NCBI GenBank assembly: GCA_025361445.1
Contig: JANYLP010000111.1
Span: forward strand, 1-41,778
Origin: Coriobacteriia bacterium
GTDB lineage: Bacteria > Actinomycetota > Coriobacteriia > Anaerosomatales > PALSA-660
Length of the DNA stretch: 41,778 nucleotides
Reading direction: 5' to 3'
The translations under genes were made by a program, and so were the position numbers. This document shows, in pieces, positions 8,452-16,271 of this stretch (its first letter is position 1; each line of letters begins with the position of its first letter). The notes under the pieces were generated by a model. It searched no databases and had not been told where the DNA came from. It saw only the letters and a program-made list of their open reading frames with translations.

Positions 8452-9135
8452 ATGAGCGGATCAGCCACACAGCCGGCCGCGAAGGCCCCCGTCTTCTGGG
8501 AGTGCCCGGCCTGCAACTACCTGTCCGGCGACGCATCCTTCGCGTCGGCTGGCTCACCGTGCCCGGGCTGTGGCTCCACGTCGGGACCGCGCAGGCAGTT
8601 CCCGCCGGACAGCCAGCGCCTCCTCGACACGCGCATCCGCGCCTACTACTCCGACCGGGAGTGGCAGATCAGTGTCATCCTCGCGGCCGCCCTGCTTGAG
8701 GCGCTGCTCGAGGACATCCTCGACCGGATCATGGCCGCACACGGCGCCGATGTTGCCATCCGCGGAACGCTGCTGGACTCCGTCCGGGCCATCGGCACGC
8801 GCATCTCGCGGCTGTTCCCCGACCTGACCGGCATGGAGTTCGAGGACGCCGCTTCGGAAGCCGGCCACCGCGACTTCCCGAAGCGCTGGCGCAAGGTGCG
8901 CACCATCCGCAACGCCTTCATCCACGACACGCCCTACCGTGACGTCGAGGGGACGCTGGACGCGGGGACCGCCACCGAGTCGATGCTGCTTCTCGACACC
9001 GCCTATGACCTCTTCGTCGCGATCAACAACAAGTTCGTCGCCGACGGCCGCGAGCATCGCAACGAGCCGGCACACATCGCGCTCCACGGTGGCGCCGTCG
9101 ACGAAGAGGCTCCTCACGGAGCCGTCGGGCCGTGA
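8452..9135 (+). CDS. Zinc-ribbon protein with HEPN-like domain
   Basis: 227 residues, cytoplasmic. Residues 18-40 form a zinc ribbon (CPAC at 18-21, CPGC at 37-40). Residues about 55-200 are all-helical and end in RTIRNAFIHD, where R153 and H158 make an RX4H motif as in HEPN-superfamily domains, many of which are RNases of toxin or defence systems; others are non-catalytic. There is no antitoxin-like partner beside it. It lies between the nickel importer and hypF and overlaps hypF by four bases (GTGA), so it is made with HypF. A role in hydrogenase or nickel metabolism is suggested only by position. A DUF4145-like assignment is the alternative. Function is unknown. Confidence 0.72.
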   Translation: MSGSATQPAAKAPVFWECPACNYLSGDASFASAGSPCPGCGSTSGPRRQFPPDSQRLLDTRIRAYYSDREWQISVILAAALLEALLEDILDRIMAAHGADVAIRGTLLDSVRAIGTRISRLFPDLTGMEFEDAASEAGHRDFPKRWRKVRTIRNAFIHDTPYRDVEGTLDAGTATESMLLLDTAYDLFVAINNKFVADGREHRNEPAHIALHGGAVDEEAPHGAVGP

Positions 9136-11483
9136 CGACCGCCGCTCGCATCGAGGTGGCGGGGGTCGTGCAGGGAGTGGGGTTCCGCCCCTTCGTGTAC
9201 TCGCTCGCGCGCTCGCGGGGCCTGACCGGCTGGGTGAACAACAACGCGGGCGGCGTGACCATCGTGGTCGAAGGCGACGAGAACGTAGTGCTCGCGTTCG
9301 CCGACGACGTCTGGCGTGAGGCCCCGCCGATGGCGGTGGTGCAGTCGCTGAACCTGCAGATAGTCGAACCGGACGGATTCACGGAGTTCGGGATACGCGA
9401 GTCGGAAGCCAGCGGCGGTCTCACGCTCGTGTCACCCGACATCGCCACCTGTCCGGCTTGCCTCGCGGAGCTGCTCGATCCGGCCGACCGCCGGCACGGC
9501 TACGCGTTCACGAACTGCACCAACTGCGGGCCTCGCTTCACGATCGTGGAGTCTCTTCCTTACGATCGCCCTGCGACCTCGATGAAGTCGTTCCCGATGT
9601 GCCCGGAATGCGGCGCCGAGTACGTCGACCCCGCCGACCGGCGCTTCCACGCTCAGCCGAACGCCTGCCACGTATGCGGCCCGCGCCTGTACCTGAACGG
9701 CGACGAGGCGCCGGCCGAGCTGGCCTGGAGCCCTGCGGAGGCATTCACGCCCCTTCCGGAGCGGAACCGCGCCACGGAAAAGGCCCGATCCTCACGCGTG
9801 CTCGATACGGCCGCCGGCATGCTGCTCGACGGCCGTATCCTCGCCATCAAGGGGCTCGGAGGCTTCCATCTCGCGTGCGACGCCACCAACGAGGCCGCCG
9901 TCGCCAGGCTGCGCGAGCGCAAGCGCCGCTGGGGCAAGCCGCTGGCCATCATGCTGCCGGATATCGATTCCGCCCGGCTTCTATGCGAGATCGGCGATGA
10001 GGAGGCGGCACTGCTTGAGGGCACGAAGCGCCCGATCGTCCTCCTGCGTTTGCTTCCGATGACCACCCACACCGTTCTCGCCCCGTCGGTCGCCCCCGGC
10101 CTGGCCGAGCTCGGCGTGATGCTCCCCTACACGCCGCTGCACCATCTGCTGATGGCGGCCGTGAGCGGGCGCCCGCTTGTGATGACGTCCGGCAACCTGT
10201 CGGACGAGCCGATTGCTATCGACAACGCCGAGGCCCTCACGCGCCTCGCCCCGATCGCGGACGCCTTCCTGCTCCACGACCGCGAGATCCTTCAGCGCTA
10301 CGACGACTCCGTCGTCCGCGTCGTCGCCGGCGTCACCGAGCTCGTTCGCCGCTCGCGCGGCTACGCACCGTTCCCGCTGCACCTGCCGTTCGACACCGAC
10401 GTCCACATCCTCGCGGCCGGCCCCGAGCAGAAGAGCACGTTCTGCCTCGCGCGCGGCACCCACGCCTTCGTCAGCCAGCACCTCGGCGACATGGAGAACG
10501 CGGAGACGCTCGAGGCCTACGAACACACGCTCGCGCTCTACCAGGAGATGTTCCGCGTGAGACCGGGCGTGGTCGCGTACGACCTGCACCCGGAATACCT
10601 ATCGACCAAGTTCGCGAAATCCCTCGGCCTGCCGTCGGTCGGCGTGCAACACCACCACGCGCACATCGCGAGCGTGACGGCGGAGCACGGCATCGCCGAG
10701 AAGGTGATCGGCATCGCCTACGACGGCACCGGCTACGGGACCGATGGAACGATCTGGGGCGGCGAAGTGCTGCTCGCGGACTGGAGCGGCTTCGAGCGGG
10801 TCGCCCATCTTCGTCCCGTGCCCATGCCCGGTGGCGCCGCGGCTATCCGCCGACCCGCCCGGATGGCATCGGGGTTGCTCTCAGGTCTGGATGAAGGGCT
10901 GTTCGATCATCCCGGGGCTTCGATCCTGCAAGAATCACTCACGAAGATGGAGCACGCCACGCTTCGCGCGATGGCGACCCGGGGGTTGAACAGCCCTTTG
11001 ACGTCATCCATGGGGCGTTTGTTCGACGCGGTGGCCGCGCTCGCGGGAGTCCGCGCCGATGCTCTCTACGAGGGACAGGCGGCGATCGAGTTGGAAGCGC
11101 TCGCGGACCGCACAGAACGAGGTGCCTACCACTTCGCGCTAACCGGTGACTCGCCCGTGATCATCGATCCCGAACCGATGGTCCGCGAGCTCCTTGACGA
11201 CCTGGCTGGCGGCGTCGGCGCCTCCACCGTCTCTGCGCGCTTCCACAACGCCGTCGTGGACGTGACGGTGGATGTCGCCGCTCGCGCCGCAGCGCGAGCG
11301 GGCGTGCGGCATGTGGCACTCGCCGGAGGCGTATTCATGAACCGCATCGTGCTCGCAGGCGTTCGCGCAGGCCTTGAAACAGCAGATCTCGTCCCGCTCG
11401 TGCACCGCGACCTCCCCACAAACGACGGCGACGTCTCATACGGGCAGGCCGTCGTGGCTTGGGCGCGACGCGATACGGTATAA
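9132..11483 (+). CDS. hypF: Carbamoyltransferase HypF
   Basis: Makes the thiocarbamate on HypE from carbamoyl phosphate and ATP, the first step of CN-ligand synthesis for [NiFe]-hydrogenase. 783 residues, with all domains in order. The acylphosphatase domain is at 1-90 (VVQGVGFRPF with Arg19, and the Asn in GWVNNNAGG). Two zinc fingers follow (CPAC, CTNC, then CPEC, CHVC, about 108-190). The YrdC-like ATP domain is at about 225-400 and the Kae1-like domain at about 420-783, with the metal-binding HHHAH near 505 and GIAYDGTGYG. The GTG start overlaps the HEPN-like gene. hypC follows after 46 bases, a gap holding a small GCCGG-TACG-CCGGC hairpin. Confidence 0.97.
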   Translation: MTTAARIEVAGVVQGVGFRPFVYSLARSRGLTGWVNNNAGGVTIVVEGDENVVLAFADDVWREAPPMAVVQSLNLQIVEPDGFTEFGIRESEASGGLTLVSPDIATCPACLAELLDPADRRHGYAFTNCTNCGPRFTIVESLPYDRPATSMKSFPMCPECGAEYVDPADRRFHAQPNACHVCGPRLYLNGDEAPAELAWSPAEAFTPLPERNRATEKARSSRVLDTAAGMLLDGRILAIKGLGGFHLACDATNEAAVARLRERKRRWGKPLAIMLPDIDSARLLCEIGDEEAALLEGTKRPIVLLRLLPMTTHTVLAPSVAPGLAELGVMLPYTPLHHLLMAAVSGRPLVMTSGNLSDEPIAIDNAEALTRLAPIADAFLLHDREILQRYDDSVVRVVAGVTELVRRSRGYAPFPLHLPFDTDVHILAAGPEQKSTFCLARGTHAFVSQHLGDMENAETLEAYEHTLALYQEMFRVRPGVVAYDLHPEYLSTKFAKSLGLPSVGVQHHHAHIASVTAEHGIAEKVIGIAYDGTGYGTDGTIWGGEVLLADWSGFERVAHLRPVPMPGGAAAIRRPARMASGLLSGLDEGLFDHPGASILQESLTKMEHATLRAMATRGLNSPLTSSMGRLFDAVAALAGVRADALYEGQAAIELEALADRTERGAYHFALTGDSPVIIDPEPMVRELLDDLAGGVGASTVSARFHNAVVDVTVDVAARAAARAGVRHVALAGGVFMNRIVLAGVRAGLETADLVPLVHRDLPTNDGDVSYGQAVVAWARRDTV

Positions 11484-11529
11484 CAGGCCGGTACGCCGGC
11501 ACGTCTTCGCGACCAAGAGGAGCTCTCCC

Positions 11530-11796
11530 ATGTGTCTAGCGATCCCGGCCCAGGTCATCCTCATGAACGAGAACCAGATGGCGGAGGTCGACATCCACGG
11601 CGTCACGCGCACCGTGAGCCTGTCGATGACGCCGGAAGCCGAGGTCGGCTCGTGGGTGCTCATCCACGCCGGCTTCTCGATCCAGGTCGTCGACGAGGAG
11701 TTCGCAGCCGAGTCCTGGGAGCTCATCAAGCAGATCGAGTGGGACGACGGCGACATGGCTGAGGTCGGCGCGGACGCGACAGAGGTCGGCGTCTGA
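11530..11796 (+). CDS. hypC: Hydrogenase maturation chaperone HypC
   Basis: Small chaperone that, with HypD, carries the Fe(CN)2CO unit to the hydrogenase large subunit. 88 residues beginning MCLAIP, where Cys2 is the essential iron ligand. The ATG at 11530 with AAGAGGAG upstream is required to place Cys at position 2. The OB-fold core (VDIHGVTRTVSL, VGSWVLIHAGFSIQVV) is complete. The C-terminus is acidic (DDGDMAEVGAD), slightly longer than the shortest homologues. hypD starts one base after its stop. Confidence 0.96.
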   Translation: MCLAIPAQVILMNENQMAEVDIHGVTRTVSLSMTPEAEVGSWVLIHAGFSIQVVDEEFAAESWELIKQIEWDDGDMAEVGADATEVGV

Positions 11797-11797
11797 C

Positions 11798-12892
11798 ATG
11801 GCGGACCTGCTGTCCGCATGGCGTGACCCCGAGCTGGCCAAGCACCTCGTTGAGCTGATCGCAGAAGCCGCCGACCGTCCCATGAAGATCATGGAGGTGT
11901 GCGGAACGCACACCGTGGCGATCGCCCGCTTCGGGCTGCGCGAGGTCATGCCTCCCAACGTGACGCTCATCTCGGGCCCCGGCTGTCCGGTCTGCGTGAC
12001 CGCGAACCGCGACATCGACTTCGCCATCGAGATCGGCCGCCTGCCGAACGTCGTGATCACCACGTTCGGAGACATGATGAAGGTCCCGGGCTCCTACTCT
12101 TCGCTGTCCCGTGAGAAGGCCGACGGGCGCGACATCCGCATCATCTACTCCCCCCTCGACGCCCTCAAGATCGCCGAGACCGAACCCGAGAAGCAGGTCG
12201 TCTTCATGGGCGTCGGCTTCGAGACCACGATCCCGACGATCGCCGTGACCATCAAGGAAGCGAAGAAGCGGGGCCTCACCAACTTCAGCGTGCTATCGGT
12301 CCACAAGACGGTCCCGAAGGCGCTCGAGGCGCTCATCAACGACCCCGAGGTCCAGATCGACGGGTTCATCCTCCCGGGACACGTGTCCACCATCATCGGG
12401 CCCGAGCCGTACCGCTTCCTCGCAACGCAGTACCACGTCCCGGGAGTGGCGACCGGCTTCGAGCCGATCGACGTACTCCAGGGCGTCTGGATGCTGGCCC
12501 GCCAGATCAAGGAGGGCCGCGCCGAGATCGAGGTCGCCTACAGGCGCGGCGTCAACGCCGACGGTAACCCCACCGCCCGTGCGCTCATCGAAGAGGTATT
12601 CGAGCCGAGCGACTCCGACTGGCGCGGCATCGGCGTCATCCCGGGCACCGGCCTGGCGATCCGCGCGGAGTTCGCCGACTTCGACGCCGCCAAGCGCTTC
12701 GACGTCACGCCGCCTGTGCCGAAGGACATCCCGGGTTGCAAGTGCGGCTCGGTCTTGCGGGGCGTCATCCTGCCGTTCGAGTGCAAGCTCTTCGGCAAGG
12801 GCTGCACCCCGGAGCACCCGATCGGGCCGTGCATGGTCTCGTCCGAGGGATCGTGCGCAGCGTACTACCGCTACACCGACTACGGCCGCTAG
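11798..12892 (+). CDS. hypD: Hydrogenase maturation protein HypD
   Basis: Iron-sulfur scaffold on which the Fe(CN)2CO group of [NiFe]-hydrogenase is assembled together with HypC. 364 residues, standard length. The catalytic cysteines of the family are visible: C35 in EVCGTHT and C63/C66 in GPGCPVC. The C-terminal cluster-binding cysteines lie between about 310 and 356 (GCKCGSVL, FECKLFGKGC, GPCMVSSEGSC). It starts one base after hypC and ends the operon, followed by a stem-loop at 12921-12964. hypE lies about 1.3 kb further on, beyond an oppositely oriented gene. Confidence 0.97.
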   Translation: MADLLSAWRDPELAKHLVELIAEAADRPMKIMEVCGTHTVAIARFGLREVMPPNVTLISGPGCPVCVTANRDIDFAIEIGRLPNVVITTFGDMMKVPGSYSSLSREKADGRDIRIIYSPLDALKIAETEPEKQVVFMGVGFETTIPTIAVTIKEAKKRGLTNFSVLSVHKTVPKALEALINDPEVQIDGFILPGHVSTIIGPEPYRFLATQYHVPGVATGFEPIDVLQGVWMLARQIKEGRAEIEVAYRRGVNADGNPTARALIEEVFEPSDSDWRGIGVIPGTGLAIRAEFADFDAAKRFDVTPPVPKDIPGCKCGSVLRGVILPFECKLFGKGCTPEHPIGPCMVSSEGSCAAYYRYTDYGR

Positions 12893-12920
12893 GGACGCTT
12901 CCTTCCCCGGCTCGATAGAA

Positions 12921-12964
12921 CGAGTGAGGCCCCCGGGAATCCCGGGGACCTTCGTACTCACTCG
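12921..12964. terminator. Bidirectional stem-loop between hypD and a convergent gene
   Basis: An outer stem CGAGTGAG (12921-12928) / CTCACTCG (12957-12964) encloses an inner stem CCCCGGG-AAT-CCCGGGG (12931-12947). It lies 28 bases after hypD and 16 bases after the end of the convergent secreted-protein gene, so it can stop transcription from both sides. No strong T-tract is present. Confidence 0.55.
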
Positions 12965-12980
12965 AGTACCGGATCGGCTG

Positions 12981-14000
12981 CTAGGGCCTGTCGTGTCCGG
13001 GTCCGTCGTCGTGCATCGAGTCGCCCTTATGCATCACGGCTGCGTGGAACACGACCCTGACGGCCGTCTTCGCGCCGGCGAGCTCAGTGAACCTCACTTC
13101 GACGATCGCGCCCGCAATCAGGTCACCGGAACCGGCTACATGATCCGGCGCCACGATGTCCTCGCCCCACGCGAAGGTGGTGCCTGGGGCCACGGTCAGA
13201 TCGAAGGTGTGGTCGCTATGGCGGACCGCCTGTACGACGAGCGTCGCCGACGTCGTGTCGAAGCTGACCACTGCGGCGGTCATGTCCGCTTCCTGATGGT
13301 CGCCCTCGTCGTCGCCGTCGGCCTGCTCGGCCTTGAGCAGCACACGGGTCGCGAGCAGCGAACCGTCGGGCTGTGTCGTGGCGTCGACGGAGTGGACGCG
13401 AACGCCGACCACAAGGTCAGCGAGGGTGGGATCGGCGGTCGGTGTCGCATCGCCCCGGTGGTCGGTCTTCCACTTCAGAACGGTGTCGGCGTCGATAGTG
13501 ACGGTCGTCACAACGGACCTGCGGTGGCTGCGCGACGCGAGCGTCAGGATGCCGGTGAGCGGATCGAACGCGGTGATCGTTCCTCGGATCTCGTTCCCGT
13601 CACGGACGCCGTCGTGATCGGAGTCCGCGCCACGGGGGTTCGTGCCGTCCAGGAACTCCTGCGCGTTGTCGACGCCGTCGTGATCCGCGTCCTTCAGGGG
13701 GTCCGGCACGCCCGTGTGTCCGGTATCGGCGACGCGGGGGTTCGTCCCCGAGAGGAACTCCTGGATGTTGGTGAGACCGTCGTGATCGGCGTCCAGATTC
13801 GCTTGGTTCCTGTTCAGGCTCATGTGGAACTTCTTCTCCCATGAGTCCGGGATCTTGTTGTGGTTGCGGTCCGCGGGCCTCGCAAAAGCAGGAGTGCTGG
13901 TGGCGAGCATCATGGCCAGTCCCGTGCCGACGAAGAGAAGTACCCTTCCGGCACGTCCGATCGCCGATGAAAGCCCTCGATCGACCTTGTCTTCCCTCAT
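12981..14000 (-). CDS. Secreted protein with Ca-binding DxDxDG repeats and DUF5666-like domains
   Basis: 339 residues. The ATG at 14000 is chosen because AAAGGA precedes it and a signal peptide follows: a charged start, then GRVLLFVGTGLAMMLATS and a likely cut after AFA near residue 35. Four calcium-type repeats of the thrombospondin-3/EF-loop kind follow (DRNHNKIPDSWE, DADHDGLTNIQE, DADHDGVDNAQE, DSDHDGVRDGNE). The remainder holds two related beta-rich units beginning GTITAFDPLTGILTL and AAVVSFDTTSATLVV, resembling DUF5666. The tail is His/Asp-rich. It is exported and has no transmembrane anchor. It runs opposite to the hyp genes and splits hypCD from hypE. Function is unknown. Confidence 0.8.
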   Translation of the reverse strand: MREDKVDRGLSSAIGRAGRVLLFVGTGLAMMLATSTPAFARPADRNHNKIPDSWEKKFHMSLNRNQANLDADHDGLTNIQEFLSGTNPRVADTGHTGVPDPLKDADHDGVDNAQEFLDGTNPRGADSDHDGVRDGNEIRGTITAFDPLTGILTLASRSHRRSVVTTVTIDADTVLKWKTDHRGDATPTADPTLADLVVGVRVHSVDATTQPDGSLLATRVLLKAEQADGDDEGDHQEADMTAAVVSFDTTSATLVVQAVRHSDHTFDLTVAPGTTFAWGEDIVAPDHVAGSGDLIAGAIVEVRFTELAGAKTAVRVVFHAAVMHKGDSMHDDGPGHDRP

Positions 14001-14184
14001 GTGCGTGATTCCTTTCCCTCTCTGGTACCCGACTCGCTTCCAGCGAGCACCGTGCCGTTCCGCGCCACGCCGCGGCGCCCCGGGTGTCTTCTGAACCCGG
14101 AAACCGACTACAATCCCGATATGGCACACATCGCGCTGTTCGTTCGCAGCGTGTCTAACGTATATCGACCAGAACCACCCCGCG

Positions 14185-14190
14185 TATAAC
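14185..14190 (+). promoter_or_regulatory. Possible -10 element of hypE
   Basis: TATAAC lies 34 bases before the hypE ATG in the divergent gap. A partial -35 (TCGACC, 14164-14169) is 15 bases upstream, which is short. A second -10-like TACAAT is at 14109-14114. hypE needs its own promoter because the preceding gene points the other way. Confidence 0.3.
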
Positions 14191-14224
14191 CGCTAACCTC
14201 CACTGAGCCGTCGAAAGGCACACC

Positions 14225-15235
14225 ATGCGCTCCGACCGTGTACTTCTCGCTCACGGCAGCGGCGGCACGATGATGCGCGAGCTGATCGAGGACGTCTTCA
14301 TCGCGCGCTTCAACGACGAGGCGTTGCTTCGCATGGACGACGCCGCGGCGCTCGAGATCCCGCCGGGCCGCATCGCGCTGACGACCGACACCTACGTCGT
14401 GACGCCGCGCTTCTTCCCCGGCGGGGACATCGGCCGCTTGGCCGTCGCGGGCACCGTGAACGACGTCGCCACAGCCGGCGCCACTCCGCTGTTCCTCACC
14501 GTCGGCTTCGTGCTCGAGGAAGGCCTGATGATCGAGGAGCTGCAGCGCATCCTGGACTCCATGGTCGCTGTGGCAGCCGAGGCCGGAGTCAGGATCGTCA
14601 CCGGCGACACGAAGGTCGTCGAGCGCGGGCATGGGGACGGCATCTACATCAACACGGCGGGCGTCGGTGTGGTCCGCGAGGGCGTCGACCTGTCGAGCCG
14701 CTACTGCAAGCCTGGCGACGTCGTGCTGCTGTCCGGCACGCTGGGAGACCACGGCATCGCGGTCATGTCCACTCGCGAAGGGCTCTCGTTCGGCACCGAC
14801 ATCGTTTCCGACGCGGCGCCGCTGAACCACCTCGTGGCGGCCACGCTCGACGCCGCCCCCGATGCGCGATGCTTCCGTGACCCGACGCGTGGAGGGCTTG
14901 CCAGCTGCCTGAACGAGCTCGCGTCCGCCTCCAAGGTATCCATCACCGTGGTCGAGGACGACGTACCCGTGCGCGAGCAGGTGCGCGGCGCGTGCGAGAT
15001 GCTCGGCTACGACGTCTATCAGGTCGCTAACGAAGGCAAGATGGTCGCCGTCGTCCCGGCCGACCAGGCGGATGCGGCGCTCGCCGCCATGAAGTCGGCC
15101 CCCTACGGCGCCGACGCCGCCATCATCGGCGAGGTCACCGAGGGGCCAGCGGGCCGTGTCTACGTTAAGACCTCGTTCGGCGCCCGTCGCATCATGGACA
15201 TGCTCGTCGGCGAGCAGCTGCCCCGGATCTGCTAG
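14225..15235 (+). CDS. hypE: Hydrogenase expression/formation protein HypE
   Basis: Dehydrates the carbamoyl group delivered by HypF to a thiocyanate on its C-terminal cysteine, then passes CN to the HypCD iron. 336 residues, standard length. It is a PurM/AIR-synthase-type fold with LAHGSGG at the N-terminus, the nucleotide-site DDAAALEIP and TTDTYVV, and GDTKVVERGHGDG. The chain ends in PRIC, the obligatory catalytic C-terminal Cys336. The ATG at 14225 has AAAGG upstream. It is separated from hypFCD by the secreted-protein gene. The EamA gene begins at the base right after its stop. Confidence 0.97.
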   Translation: MRSDRVLLAHGSGGTMMRELIEDVFIARFNDEALLRMDDAAALEIPPGRIALTTDTYVVTPRFFPGGDIGRLAVAGTVNDVATAGATPLFLTVGFVLEEGLMIEELQRILDSMVAVAAEAGVRIVTGDTKVVERGHGDGIYINTAGVGVVREGVDLSSRYCKPGDVVLLSGTLGDHGIAVMSTREGLSFGTDIVSDAAPLNHLVAATLDAAPDARCFRDPTRGGLASCLNELASASKVSITVVEDDVPVREQVRGACEMLGYDVYQVANEGKMVAVVPADQADAALAAMKSAPYGADAAIIGEVTEGPAGRVYVKTSFGARRIMDMLVGEQLPRIC

Positions 15236-16210
15236 ATGACGGCACCGGGGGGTCGCCGCGCACAACTGATCGGTCTGCTCCTCGTCGGAGCGGCCGGACT
15301 CATCTGGGGATCGATCCCGGTCGTACTTCACGCCGCGGACGGCGCTTCCGTTGTGAAGGTCTTCTACCGTGTGTTCTTCGCCGACATCGTGCTCATCGGA
15401 TGGATGACCGTCAGCGGCGGATGGGCCGAGGTCAGGTCGCTGCCGCGCAAGAAGCTCGGGCAGCTGGTGCTACAAGGCACGATCCTGACCGTCAACTGGG
15501 TGCTGTTCCTCACCGCGCTCGACCTCACGAACGTCGCCACCGCGGAGCTGCTCGGATACATGGGCCCCGTCTTCGTCGCCGCTCTCGCACCGTTCGTGAC
15601 GAAGGAACGTTTCGACGTGCGGATACTCGCCCCGATGGCGCTCGCGCTGGGCGGCATCGGGGTCATCCTCGCGCCGCAGGGGCTGGGCGTTTCCGGAGGA
15701 CCGCAGCTCCTGGGCGCGGTACTGGCTTTCTGTTCCGCTCTCACCTACTCGGTGCTGTTGCTGCGATCGAAGAAGATCCTGCGCGGCGTGACCGGGCGCG
15801 CGCTCATGATCGTGGAGTACGGCACCGCGAGCGTCCTTCTCTTCCCGTTCGTGATCTGGATGTACTCGCGCGGCGAGGGACCGACGACGCTCGGCGCCTA
15901 CGGGGCGCTCGCCACGCTCGGCATCGTCCACACCGCCTTTGCCGGGATGCTGTTTCTTGCTGGGCTGCGCCGGGTGCGTACCGACCATGCCGCGGTTCTG
16001 ACCTACACCGAGCCCGCCTCCGCGGTGGTGTTCGCCGCGATCTTCCTCGGACAGGCCCTGACGGAGTGGACGATCATCGGCGGACTCATGGTCGTGGCGG
16101 GCGGCGCGCTGGTCGCACTCATGGAGTCCCGAACGGTGGACATCGCACCGGAGAGCGCCGCCGCTTTCGGAGACGCGGCCGATCCGCCGGAGCCCGATCC
16201 CCTCGCCTAG
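15236..16210 (+). CDS. EamA/DMT-family transporter
   Basis: Inner-membrane drug/metabolite-type exporter of 324 residues with ten predicted membrane helices arranged as two EamA repeats (about 12-145 and 158-300). Family landmarks are GLIWGSIPVVL near the start, NVATAELLGYMGPVFVA at the end of repeat one and YTEPASAVVFAAIFLGQ at the end of repeat two. The final 30 residues are polar and cytoplasmic. The ATG at 15236 follows the hypE stop with no spacer, so it is translated by coupling. Substrate cannot be told from sequence; members move amino acids, nucleosides or metabolites. Confidence 0.88.
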   Translation: MTAPGGRRAQLIGLLLVGAAGLIWGSIPVVLHAADGASVVKVFYRVFFADIVLIGWMTVSGGWAEVRSLPRKKLGQLVLQGTILTVNWVLFLTALDLTNVATAELLGYMGPVFVAALAPFVTKERFDVRILAPMALALGGIGVILAPQGLGVSGGPQLLGAVLAFCSALTYSVLLLRSKKILRGVTGRALMIVEYGTASVLLFPFVIWMYSRGEGPTTLGAYGALATLGIVHTAFAGMLFLAGLRRVRTDHAAVLTYTEPASAVVFAAIFLGQALTEWTIIGGLMVVAGGALVALMESRTVDIAPESAAAFGDAADPPEPDPLA

Positions 16211-16271
16211 GGTCCGTCGTTGTGAAGCGCTTCGGGTAGGATGTGCCGAAACGTGAGGAGGTTTCGCCGCG

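Noticed and set aside
8452-9135. HEPN-like gene as half of a toxin-antitoxin pair
   Set aside because: Both neighbours are a transporter ATPase and hypF. No small nucleotidyltransferase or other antitoxin-like gene is adjacent.
13600-13860. Regular Asp-rich repeats as a CRISPR or tandem DNA repeat
   Set aside because: The periodicity comes from protein-level DxDxDG calcium loops. Nucleotide copies differ and there are no spacers.
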